Shown in pieces: positions 1-6,724 of a stretch of 14,996 nucleotides of DNA. Below the pieces are notes generated by a model that did no database searches, was not told the DNA's origin, and saw only the letters and a list, made by a program, of their open reading frames with translations. The translations under genes were made by a program, and so were the position numbers. This DNA is from an uncultured Collinsella sp. GTDB taxonomy: Bacteria; Actinomycetota; Coriobacteriia; Coriobacteriales; Coriobacteriaceae. The stretch is from NCBI GenBank assembly GCA_900757235.1, contig CAAENB010000074.1, positions 1 through 14,996 on the forward strand, read 5' to 3'. The stretch's first letter is position 1, and each line of letters opens with the position of its first letter.

Positions 1-29
1 ATCACGCCAGGTCGAAAGGACCGAAGCTT

Positions 30-1136
30 ATGGCGATTACCATCGATATCGACACCGCACGCCCCTACCAGGTGCATGTTGGCACGTTTTTGCTGGAGCA
101 GGCGGGACCGCTCGTGCGCGCCACTGCCGGCGGCACCAAGGCCGTCATCGTTACGGACACCAACGTGGGCCCGCTCTACCAGATGCCCGTTAAGCAGAGC
201 CTGGAGGCGTCAGGCTACGAGGTGAGCATCTGCACCTTCGAGGCCGGCGAGGCCCATAAGCGCGCCGAAACCTATGTTGCCATTTTGGAGTTTGTGGCCG
301 AGCACGAGCTTTCGCGCTCCGACGTGATCGTGGCACTCGGCGGTGGTGTCGTGGGCGACGTGGCGGGCTTTGTGGCCGCCACCTACATGCGCGGCTGCAA
401 GTTTGTGCAGATCCCGACGAGCCTGCTCGCCATGGTGGATTCGTCGGTGGGAGGCAAGACCGCCATCGATCTGGCTGCCGGCAAGAACTTGGCCGGCGCC
501 TTTTGGCAGCCGAGCGTGGTTATCGCCGACGTGGGGTGTCTGGCCACCCTCACGCCCGAGCAGTTCGCCGACGGCTGCGGCGAGGTCGTCAAGCACGCCG
601 TGATCGCCGACCCGGAGCTTTTCGCCGAGCTGGAGAAGACCCCGCTCACGCTGGAGCTGCTCAACCGCGATGTGGCCCGCGTAGCGCTCATCATCGCCCG
701 CAATATCGACATCAAGCGCGCCGTGGTCGTCGCCGACGAGCGCGAAACCAACCAGCGCAAGCTCCTCAACTTTGGACACAGCGCCGGACACGCCGTCGAG
801 GCCTGCGAGCACTTTGAGCTCGGACACGGCAACTGCGTTTCAATCGGCATGGGCATCATCACGCGCGCCGCGGCCCTGCACGGCATTTGCGATGCTGCAC
901 TGCCCGATCGTATTGAGGAACTCTGCGCCCGCCATGGCCTCAAGACCCGCTGCGACCTAGATGCCGATGCCGTCTTTGCCGAGGCGCTCCACGACAAGAA
1001 GCGCGCGGGCGACACCATCGACCTGGTGATTCCGCACGGCATTGGCCGCTGCAGCATCGACCGCACGCCGCTTTCCACTTTCCACGAACTCATTGCCGAG
1101 GGCCTCGGCCAGAAGGGAGACGCATCCGCATGCTAG
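30..1136 (+). CDS. aroB: 3-dehydroquinate synthase (AroB)
   Basis: Cytoplasmic NAD- and metal-dependent enzyme that cyclises DAHP to 3-dehydroquinate, the second step of the shikimate pathway. The 368-aa protein has the usual family length. The NAD-binding glycine-rich motif GGGVVGD lies at residues 104-110, followed by the PTSLLAMVDSSVGGKT block (129-144). The metal ligands are expected at Glu185 (in GCGEVVKH), His250 (NFGHSAGH) and His266 (LGHGN), and all are present. The ATG at 30 is preceded by AAAGGA (15-20) with a 9-nt spacer. No in-frame stop lies upstream within the window, so a longer protein cannot be strictly excluded, but the N-terminus already looks complete. It is the first visible gene of the aro operon; its last 7 nt overlap the start of aroA, suggesting translational coupling. 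Confidence 0.97.
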   Translation: MAITIDIDTARPYQVHVGTFLLEQAGPLVRATAGGTKAVIVTDTNVGPLYQMPVKQSLEASGYEVSICTFEAGEAHKRAETYVAILEFVAEHELSRSDVIVALGGGVVGDVAGFVAATYMRGCKFVQIPTSLLAMVDSSVGGKTAIDLAAGKNLAGAFWQPSVVIADVGCLATLTPEQFADGCGEVVKHAVIADPELFAELEKTPLTLELLNRDVARVALIIARNIDIKRAVVVADERETNQRKLLNFGHSAGHAVEACEHFELGHGNCVSIGMGIITRAAALHGICDAALPDRIEELCARHGLKTRCDLDADAVFAEALHDKKRAGDTIDLVIPHGIGRCSIDRTPLSTFHELIAEGLGQKGDASAC

Positions 1137-2449
1137 CCCGCATCACCCCGTCCCCGCTTAAGGGCACCGTTCCCGCCATCGCGTCCAAGTCGATGGCGCA
1201 TCGCCTCATCATCTGCGCTGCGCTTGCCAACGGCGAGACGCACGTCACCTGCAACACCACCTGCGCCGACATCGAGGCCACGGTGCGCTGCCTTACGGCA
1301 CTGGGTGCTCGCATCGAGACCGTCGAGGACGGCTTCCAGGTCCACCCCACCATGAAGAGTGTTGAGTTTGGCCTGCTCAAGGCCCTTGCCGGCGGCACGC
1401 TTGACTGCGGTGAAAGTGGCTCCACGCTGCGCTTTATGCTGCCTGTCGCCTGCGCGCTGGGTGCGGATGCCACCTTCGTAGGCCAGGGCCGCCTGGGCGC
1501 CCGCCCGCTCTCCCCGCTCTCGGACGAGATCATCGCCGCCGGCTGCGACCTACAGGGTCTGGGCGGTTTTCCGCTCAAGACGAGCGGCCGCATGCGCCCG
1601 GGCACCTTTGTGCTTCCGGGCAACGTGAGCTCGCAGTATATCTCCGGCCTTCTGCTGGCAGCCCCGCTGCTGGCCCAGCCCTCCTGCGTGCAGGTAACCG
1701 GCCTCATTGAGAGCCGTCCCTACATCAACCTGACGATCCAGGCCATGAAGGCCTTTGGCGTCGAGGTCAACGTCGAGCGTATTCCGGCCAAGGACGGCCA
1801 GCCCGAGGTCACGAACTTCCGCGTGAGCAGCGGCTCGTACCGCACGCCCGGCAGCGTAGCCGTCGAGGGCGACTGGTCCAACGCCGCCTTTTGGCTGTGC
1901 GCCGGTGCCATCGGCACCGACCCAATCACCGTCGAGGGCGTGTCGCTAAGCTCCGCACAGGGCGACCGTAACGTGCTTGCCGCGCTTTCGCGCTTTGGCG
2001 CCCGCATCGTGCGCTCCACCAACGCCGCCACCGTGCAGTCCGACAAGCTCGCCGGCTTTGAGATGAGTGCCCACGACATTCCGGACCTGGTGCCCGTCAT
2101 CTCGGCCGTGGCCTCACTGGCACAGGGCCGCACCTTTATCCGCGATTGCGCCCGTCTGCGCATCAAGGAATCCGACCGCCTGGTCACCACCACCCGCGAG
2201 CTCACCGCGCTGGGCGCGCAGGTGCGCATTGCCGGCGATGACCTCATCATCAAGGGTGTCGATGCCTTCACCGGCGGCGAGGTCGATTCGCACAACGACC
2301 ACCGCATCGCCATGATGGCCGCTATCGCCGCGAGCCGCGCCGCCGGCGAGGTCGTGATCCACGGCGCCGAGGCCGTCAACAAGTCCTATCCCGATTTCTT
2401 CGACCACTACCGCCTGCTGGGCGGCAAGGTCACACTCGAGGAGGAATAG
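1130..2449 (+). CDS. aroA: 3-phosphoshikimate 1-carboxyvinyltransferase (EPSP synthase, AroA)
   Basis: Transfers enolpyruvate from PEP to shikimate-3-phosphate, the sixth step of the shikimate pathway, in the cytoplasm. The protein has 439 aa, normal for the family. Visible motifs are the N-terminal SKSMAHR (19-25), the PEP-site loop GESGSTLRF (94-102), RPLSPLSDE (125-133), SSQYISGLLL (167-176), the catalytic Asp of HDIPD (Asp319), RIKESDR (344-350), the DHR of HNDHRIAM (388-395) and Lys418 in NKSYPDFF. The PEP loop follows the GESGSTLR pattern seen in many Firmicutes rather than the GNAGTAMRP of Escherichia coli. The ATG lies inside the end of aroB (ATGCTAG overlap), with AGAAGGGAGA (1111-1120) as ribosome binding site. 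aroC starts 1 nt after its stop. Confidence 0.97.
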   Translation: MLARITPSPLKGTVPAIASKSMAHRLIICAALANGETHVTCNTTCADIEATVRCLTALGARIETVEDGFQVHPTMKSVEFGLLKALAGGTLDCGESGSTLRFMLPVACALGADATFVGQGRLGARPLSPLSDEIIAAGCDLQGLGGFPLKTSGRMRPGTFVLPGNVSSQYISGLLLAAPLLAQPSCVQVTGLIESRPYINLTIQAMKAFGVEVNVERIPAKDGQPEVTNFRVSSGSYRTPGSVAVEGDWSNAAFWLCAGAIGTDPITVEGVSLSSAQGDRNVLAALSRFGARIVRSTNAATVQSDKLAGFEMSAHDIPDLVPVISAVASLAQGRTFIRDCARLRIKESDRLVTTTRELTALGAQVRIAGDDLIIKGVDAFTGGEVDSHNDHRIAMMAAIAASRAAGEVVIHGAEAVNKSYPDFFDHYRLLGGKVTLEEE

Positions 2450-2450
2450 C

Positions 2451-3548
2451 ATGTCCTCGACCTTTGGCAACGTCTTGCACGTAAGCATCTTCGGCCAGTC
2501 GCACTCCCCCGCCATCGGCTGCTCGCTCGATGGCGTCCCCGCCGGCATCGCCGTTGACCAAGAAGCGCTGCAGGCCTTTTTGAACCGTCGCGCCCCCGGT
2601 CGCGACGAGACCGCGACCAAGCGCCGCGAGGCCGACGCCGCCCAAATCATCGCCGGCGTGGTCGATGGGCACACCACCGGCGCGCCCATTGCCGCGATTA
2701 TCGAGAACACCAACACGCGCTCCAAGGATTACTCCGAGCTGCGCCGCAAGCCCCGTCCGGGACATGCGGACTTCCCTGCGCGCATGAAGTATCACAACAT
2801 GCACGATGTCGCCGGTGGCGGGCATTTCTCCGGCCGCCTAACGGCACCCCTGTGCATCGCCGGCGGCATTGCGCTGCAGGCACTCGAGGCCCGCGGCATT
2901 AACGTGATGGCGCATGTGGCGCAGATCGGCGGCATCTCAGACCTGCCGATGGACGACATAGTCTATCGCGAGGCCGACCGCAAGGCGATCCTTACGAACG
3001 ATCTGCCGTGCATTGACGCCGCCGCAGCCGGCCGCATGCGCGAGGAAATCCTAGCCGCGCGCGACGAACTCGACAGCATCGGCGGCATCGTGGAGTGCGG
3101 CATTTACGGGCTTCCCGCGGGCATCGGCGACCCCATGTTCGACGGCATCGAGAACCGCATCGCGCAGATCGCGTTTGGCATTCCCGCCGTAAAGGGCGTG
3201 GAGTTTGGCATGGGCTTTGCCGTGGCCGCCATGCGCGGCAGCGAGAACAATGATCCGTATCGCATCGATGCCGAGACCGGCGAGATCGAGGTCGAGTCCA
3301 ACAACGCCGGCGGCATCCTGGGCGGTATTTCGACCGGCGCGCCCGTCATGTGGCGCATGGCCGTAAAGCCGACGCCCTCGATTGGCCGCGAGCAGCAGAC
3401 GGTGGACATGGACGCTATGGAAAATGCCGAGCTCTCGGTCCACGGCCGCCACGATCCCTGCATCGTCCCCCGAGCCGTCCCCGTAGCCGAAGCAGCAGCC
3501 GCCCTCGCCATCTGGGACGCCCTCCTCGAAGACGCCGCCCAGCGCTAA
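2451..3548 (+). CDS. aroC: Chorismate synthase (AroC)
   Basis: Uses reduced FMN to eliminate phosphate from EPSP, giving chorismate, the branch point for Phe, Tyr and Trp, folates and quinones. The protein has 365 aa, the usual length for monofunctional bacterial enzymes. The family's N-terminal signature reads FGQSHSPAIG (14-23) with the active-site His18. RRAPGRD (47-53) and RPGHADFPA (102-110, second catalytic His) follow, then GGGHFSGRLTAP (122-133) and a C-terminal GRHDPCIVPRAVPV block. The HSPAIG and GGGHFSGR variants resemble clostridial-type sequences. The start is set by GAGGAGGA at 2439-2446, immediately before the ATG. No flavin reductase gene is nearby, so a separate source of FMNH2 is implied. 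Confidence 0.97.
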   Translation: MSSTFGNVLHVSIFGQSHSPAIGCSLDGVPAGIAVDQEALQAFLNRRAPGRDETATKRREADAAQIIAGVVDGHTTGAPIAAIIENTNTRSKDYSELRRKPRPGHADFPARMKYHNMHDVAGGGHFSGRLTAPLCIAGGIALQALEARGINVMAHVAQIGGISDLPMDDIVYREADRKAILTNDLPCIDAAAAGRMREEILAARDELDSIGGIVECGIYGLPAGIGDPMFDGIENRIAQIAFGIPAVKGVEFGMGFAVAAMRGSENNDPYRIDAETGEIEVESNNAGGILGGISTGAPVMWRMAVKPTPSIGREQQTVDMDAMENAELSVHGRHDPCIVPRAVPVAEAAAALAIWDALLEDAAQR

Positions 3549-3581
3549 CTACCCACCCCTCAACATCCCCCGACACGTGAA

Positions 3582-3586
3582 AGGGG
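3582..3586 (+). promoter_or_regulatory. Ribosome binding site that decides the pheA start
   Basis: AGGGG (within AAAGGGG) lies 5 nt before the ATG at 3592. A GTG at 3577 would give a protein 5 residues longer, but the Shine-Dalgarno sequence would then sit inside the coding region, so the ATG is preferred. Confidence 0.7.
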
Positions 3587-3591
3587 TCTCC

Positions 3592-4737
3592 ATGGACCTT
3601 GCTGACATCCGCCAGGCCATCGATGGCATCGACACCACGCTCCTCAACAGCTTTGTCGAGCGCATGGACATTGCCACCGAGGTCGCCAAGTCAAAAATCG
3701 AGATGGGCAAGGCCGTCTTCGACCCCGCCCGTGAGCGCTCCAAACTCAACAACCTCGCCAGCCGCGCGCCCGAGCGCTACGAGGCGCAGACCATCACCCT
3801 GTTCCGTCTCCTCATGAGCATGAGCAAGGCCGAGCAGCAGCGCTACATCAACGAACTCAAGGGCATCACCGTCTCGCAAAAGGCCCACGCCACGGCTGCA
3901 GCCTTCGACACGCCCTTCCCTCAAACGGCCACCGTTGCCTGCCAGGGTGTGGAAGGTGCCTATAGCCAGATAGCCGCGTGCAAGCTCTTCGACGTGCCCG
4001 ACATCGCGTTTTTCGAGACCTTCGAAGGCGTCATGCGCGCCGTGCGCGACGGCTTCTGCGAGTTTGGCGTGCTGCCCATCGAGAACTCCACCGCCGGCTC
4101 GGTCAACGCCGTCTACGACCTGCTCGCCCAGTTCGACTTCCATATCGTGCGCTCGCTGCGCCTCAAGATCGACCACAACTTGCTCGTCAAGCCCGGCACC
4201 AAGCTCGCGGGCATACGCGAGGTCTACAGCCACGGTCAGGCCATCGCGCAGTGCGCTAGCTTTATCGAGGCGCACGGCCTGCACGCCACCAAGTACCCCA
4301 ACACCGCCATGTCGGCCGAGATGGTCGCCAGCTCCGAGCGCACCGATGTTGCCGCCATCGCATCGCGCAGCTGCGCGGCACTCTATGGTCTGGAGGTGCT
4401 GGAGCCCAACATCCAGGACTCGGACAACAACTACACGCTCTTTGTCGTCATCAGCCGCGAGCCACGCGTCTACCCCGGTGCCAACCGCACCTCGCTTATG
4501 ATTACCACGGCCAACGAGCCGGGCGCGCTCTATCGCGTACTCGAGCGTTTCTACGCGCTCAATATCAACCTCATCAAGCTCGAGAGCCGTCCCATCCCCG
4601 GGCATGACTTTGAGTTTATGTTCTACTTTGACCTGGACTGCCCCTTTGGTAGCAAGGCCCTCGACGACTTGCTCGACTCCATCGATGACGTGTGCGAGAG
4701 CTTCACCTACTTTGGCAGCTACACGGAGGTGCTCTAG
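3592..4737 (+). CDS. pheA: Bifunctional chorismate mutase / prephenate dehydratase with ACT domain (P-protein)
   Basis: Converts chorismate to prephenate and then to phenylpyruvate, the committed branch to phenylalanine. The protein has 381 aa, close to the 386 of E. coli PheA. Residues 1-90 are an AroQ-class chorismate mutase (IRQAIDGIDTTLL, then VERMDIATEVAKSK). Residues 113-290 are the prephenate dehydratase domain (GVEGAYSQ 119-126, LPIENSTAGSV 161-171, YSHGQAIAQC 212-221). Residues 301-378 are an ACT domain with GAL (311-313) and ESRP (331-334), the motifs tied to phenylalanine binding and feedback inhibition in this family. The conserved TRF motif of the dehydratase is replaced by TLF (282-284), which may matter for activity. 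The gene lies 43 nt after aroC; its TAG directly abuts the ATG of the next gene. Confidence 0.93.
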   Translation: MDLADIRQAIDGIDTTLLNSFVERMDIATEVAKSKIEMGKAVFDPARERSKLNNLASRAPERYEAQTITLFRLLMSMSKAEQQRYINELKGITVSQKAHATAAAFDTPFPQTATVACQGVEGAYSQIAACKLFDVPDIAFFETFEGVMRAVRDGFCEFGVLPIENSTAGSVNAVYDLLAQFDFHIVRSLRLKIDHNLLVKPGTKLAGIREVYSHGQAIAQCASFIEAHGLHATKYPNTAMSAEMVASSERTDVAAIASRSCAALYGLEVLEPNIQDSDNNYTLFVVISREPRVYPGANRTSLMITTANEPGALYRVLERFYALNINLIKLESRPIPGHDFEFMFYFDLDCPFGSKALDDLLDSIDDVCESFTYFGSYTEVL

Positions 4738-5988
4738 ATGACCGATACCGCCGCAACCCGTCCCTACGGCGTGCTGGGCCGTGTGCTGGGCCACAGCTAC
4801 ACCCCGACCATCTACAAAGAGCTCGCTGGGCTTGAGTACGTGCGATTTGAGCGCGAGCCCGAAGATCTTGAGGCTTTTATGACGGGTAACGAATGGGAAG
4901 GCACCAACGTGACCATCCCCTACAAACGCGCCGTCATGGAATACCTGGACGAGCTGAGCCCGCTGGCCGAGCGCATGGGCAACGTTAACACCATCACACG
5001 CTTGCCCGACGGCCGCCTGCGCGGTGACAACACTGACTATTTCGGTTTTCAGTGCCTAGTTGAGGAGTTGGGCGTAGAGGTTGCCGGCAAGAAGGCCCTC
5101 GTGCTCGGTGCCACCGGTGGCGCCGGCACCACTGCCAGCATGGTGCTCGGCGACCTGGGCGCCATCGTCGTGCCGGTCGGCCGTACGAGCGAAGTCAACT
5201 ACGACAACATCGCGCAGCAGTCCGATGCCGCCCTGCTCGTCAACTGCACGCCCGCCGGCATGTTCCCCCATTGCCCCGACGCGCCTTGTACGCTCGAGGG
5301 GCTCGATGCGCTCGAGGGCGTCATCGACATTGTCTACAACCCCGCTCGCACGGGACTCATGCTCGAGGCCGAGCGCCGCGGCATCCCCTACATCGGCGGT
5401 CTGCTCATGCTCGTGGCCCAGGCGGCGCAAGCCGTTGAGCGCTACACCGGCCAGGTCACTCCGCGCGAGCGCATTCTGGACGTAACGGAGCGCCTGTCAC
5501 GCCGCGAGCAGAACATCGCGCTGATCGGCATGCCGGGCTCGGGCAAGACCCGTGTGGGCGAGCAGATTGCCCTGCTCACGGGGCGAGAGCACATCGACCT
5601 GGACCGCGCCCTCGAGGAGCGCCTGGGCAGGCCCTGCGCCGACTTTATCGTCGAGAGCGGCGAGGCGGCCTTCCGCGAGCAGGAGACGGCGGTGCTGGCC
5701 GGCATCTCCAAGTGCAGCGGCCTGGTGCTTTCCACGGGCGGCGGCGTGGTCACGCGCGACGAGAACTACCCGCTACTGCACCAGAACAGCCAGATCGTGA
5801 TGCTCAACCGCAAGCTCGACGAACTCGCCCACAAGGGACGCCCCATCACCGCCCGCGATGGTATCGACAAGCTGGCCGAGCAGCGCATGCCGCGCTACCG
5901 CGCCTGGGCCGACTACATCATCGACTCGCGCGACTGCGCCGCCAACACCGCCCAAACCCTCCTCGACACCCTCCCACCCGCTCTCTAA
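4738..5988 (+). CDS. aroE-aroK: Shikimate dehydrogenase-shikimate kinase fusion (AroE-AroK)
   Basis: A single 416-aa protein carries two consecutive shikimate-pathway enzymes. Residues 1-240 are an NADPH-dependent shikimate dehydrogenase: substrate motif HSYTPTIY (19-26), NVTIPYK with the catalytic Lys63, GDNTD with Asp100, nucleotide loop GATGGAG (124-130), VGRT (147-150) and GGLLMLVAQAA (220-230). Residues 258-416 are shikimate kinase: P-loop GMPGSGKT (264-271), DLD (287-289), Arg313 in AFREQE, GGG (334-336), lid KGRP (366-369) and RMPRYR (383-388). A linker of about 20 residues joins them. Both domains keep their key residues, so both are probably active; dehydroshikimate would go to shikimate and shikimate-3-phosphate on one chain. 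The start directly abuts the pheA stop, with no clear Shine-Dalgarno sequence, suggesting translational coupling. The dehydrogenase domain is somewhat shorter than the usual 270 aa. Confidence 0.93.
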   Translation: MTDTAATRPYGVLGRVLGHSYTPTIYKELAGLEYVRFEREPEDLEAFMTGNEWEGTNVTIPYKRAVMEYLDELSPLAERMGNVNTITRLPDGRLRGDNTDYFGFQCLVEELGVEVAGKKALVLGATGGAGTTASMVLGDLGAIVVPVGRTSEVNYDNIAQQSDAALLVNCTPAGMFPHCPDAPCTLEGLDALEGVIDIVYNPARTGLMLEAERRGIPYIGGLLMLVAQAAQAVERYTGQVTPRERILDVTERLSRREQNIALIGMPGSGKTRVGEQIALLTGREHIDLDRALEERLGRPCADFIVESGEAAFREQETAVLAGISKCSGLVLSTGGGVVTRDENYPLLHQNSQIVMLNRKLDELAHKGRPITARDGIDKLAEQRMPRYRAWADYIIDSRDCAANTAQTLLDTLPPAL

Positions 5989-5990
5989 TC

Positions 5991-6031
5991 AAAACCACCA
6001 CAAAGGGGACAGGCAACTTTGTGGTGGTTTT
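5991..6031. repeat. Perfect 15-bp inverted repeat with 11-nt loop (terminator-like or REP-like)
   Basis: The arms AAAACCACCACAAAG (5991-6005) and CTTTGTGGTGGTTTT (6017-6031) are exactly complementary, with loop GGGACAGGCAA (6006-6016). The A-tract before and T-tract after the core are typical of a bidirectional intrinsic terminator, although there are only four T residues. The core CAAAGGGGACAGGC...CTTTG also resembles dispersed REP-type palindromes associated with Y1 transposases in other bacteria (from memory). It sits 2 nt after the aroE-aroK stop and 21 nt before aroQ, so it could lower aroQ expression or be a mobile palindrome that landed between the genes. Confidence 0.8.
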
Positions 6032-6052
6032 CCAATCGCAAAGGAAGCAACC

Positions 6053-6490
6053 ATGAAAGCACTCGTCATCAACGGCCCCAACCTCAACATGCTCGGCATT
6101 CGCGAGCCGGGCATCTATGGCAGCGACAACTACGACCGTTTAGTGCAGATCTGCCAGGAAGCGGGCGCCGCACAGGGCTTCGACGAGATCGAGGTCTTCC
6201 AGTCCAACCACGAGGGCGGCATCGTCGACAAGATCCAGGAGGCCTACGGCAAGGTCGACGGCATCGTCATCAACCCGGCCGCTTATACGCATACGAGCGT
6301 GGCGATCCTCGATGCCCTCAAGGCCGTCGCCATCCCGGCTGTGGAGGTCCACATCAGCGCTGTCGAGACCCGCGAGGACTTCCGCCAGGTGAGCTATGCA
6401 CGCCTAGCCTGCTTCGCCACCATCACCGGCGAAGGCCTCCAAGGCTACGCTCACGCACTGGAGCTGCTGAGGGAGCGTATCGAAAAGTAA
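6053..6490 (+). CDS. aroQ: Type II 3-dehydroquinate dehydratase (AroQ)
   Basis: Dehydrates 3-dehydroquinate to 3-dehydroshikimate by the trans (type II) mechanism; the enzyme is normally a dodecamer. The 145-aa length is typical. Motifs: NGPNLNMLGIREP (7-19) followed by catalytic Tyr22 in IYG, QSNHEG (50-55), NPAAYTHTSVA (74-84), and catalytic His100 in EVHIS followed by TREDFR (106-111). The family's usual HLSN reads HISA here. The reading frame is open further upstream, but the ATG at 6053 has AAGGA (6041-6045) 7 nt away and matches the family N-terminus. It completes the set of enzymes from DAHP to chorismate. It follows the 15-bp inverted repeat, so its expression may be partly uncoupled from the upstream genes. 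Confidence 0.96.
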   Translation: MKALVINGPNLNMLGIREPGIYGSDNYDRLVQICQEAGAAQGFDEIEVFQSNHEGGIVDKIQEAYGKVDGIVINPAAYTHTSVAILDALKAVAIPAVEVHISAVETREDFRQVSYARLACFATITGEGLQGYAHALELLRERIEK

Positions 6491-6552
6491 AATGCCAACC
6501 CCAACAAACAGCAGCGGCTTGCTCGCGCTCGGCTCCAGCAGCACACAAGATG

Positions 6553-6584
6553 AAAAAAGCCCAGACCACAAGCGGTCCGGGCTT
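6553..6584 (-). terminator. Rho-independent terminator of the tRNA-Arg transcript
   Basis: On the minus strand AAGCCCGGACC and GGTCTGGGCTT form an 11-bp stem with one G-T wobble and a 6-nt loop (stem span 6557-6584), continuing into six T residues (6558-6553). It begins 10 nt after the tRNA CCA end. In the plus direction the hairpin is followed by AATAAA, so it is a poor terminator for the converging aroQ transcript. Confidence 0.85.
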
Positions 6585-6593
6585 AATAAACGA

Positions 6594-6670
6594 TGGTGCT
6601 CCATGGCGGATTCGAACCGTCGACCTTGGGATTAGAAGTCCCCTGCTCTATCCAACTGAGCTAATGGAGC
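6594..6670 (-). tRNA. tRNA-Arg, anticodon UCU
   Basis: The 77-nt minus-strand cloverleaf has acceptor arms GCTCCAT and ATGGAGC, discriminator A and an encoded CCA. The D-arm is GCTC-AGTTGGATA-GAGC. The anticodon loop CTTCTAA holds TCT, which decodes AGA and, by wobble, AGG arginine codons. The T-loop is TTCGAAT. Two stem positions are not Watson-Crick: G27-A43 in the anticodon stem and A50-C64 in the T-stem. The gene lies between the converging aroQ and the ABC transporter ATPase gene; the latter is on the same strand and ends 54 nt upstream. Confidence 0.95.
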
Positions 6671-6716
6671 AAATAACCGCACGCCCAAGCAAGCACAAGC
6701 CTGTCAGGCGCAAGTA

Positions 6717-6722
6717 ATTATA
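6717..6722 (-). promoter_or_regulatory. Possible -10 element (TATAAT) upstream of tRNA-Arg
   Basis: A consensus TATAAT lies on the minus strand just after the ATPase stop codon. It would start transcription about 40 nt before the tRNA. No TTGACA-like -35 is found at 17 nt, so this is weak. No terminator separates the ATPase gene from the tRNA, so read-through expression is also possible. Confidence 0.3.
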
Positions 6723-6724
6723 AC

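Noticed and set aside
210..827. Open frames on the minus strand opposite aroB, aroA and aroC (for example 210-827, 1720-2382, 2114-2725)
   Set aside because: They are antisense shadows of high-GC genes whose plus-strand proteins match known families over their full length.
3691..4794. Long open frame (367 codons) on the minus strand opposite pheA
   Set aside because: It mirrors the GC-rich codon pattern of pheA, has no recognisable domain and no fitting ribosome binding site, and pheA is clearly the real gene.
5858..6052. Extended aroQ reading frame starting at 5858
   Set aside because: The extra sequence overlaps the aroE-aroK 3' end and the hairpin; the family N-terminus begins exactly at the ATG at 6053 with a good ribosome binding site.
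6491..6552. A separate terminator for aroQ
   Set aside because: I found no stem followed by a T-run on the plus strand; the nearby strong hairpin is oriented for the tRNA.
6700..6710. Palindrome GCCTGTCAGGC between the ATPase gene and the tRNA as a terminator
   Set aside because: It has 5-bp arms with a 1-nt centre and no T-run; it cannot form a normal hairpin loop of useful strength.
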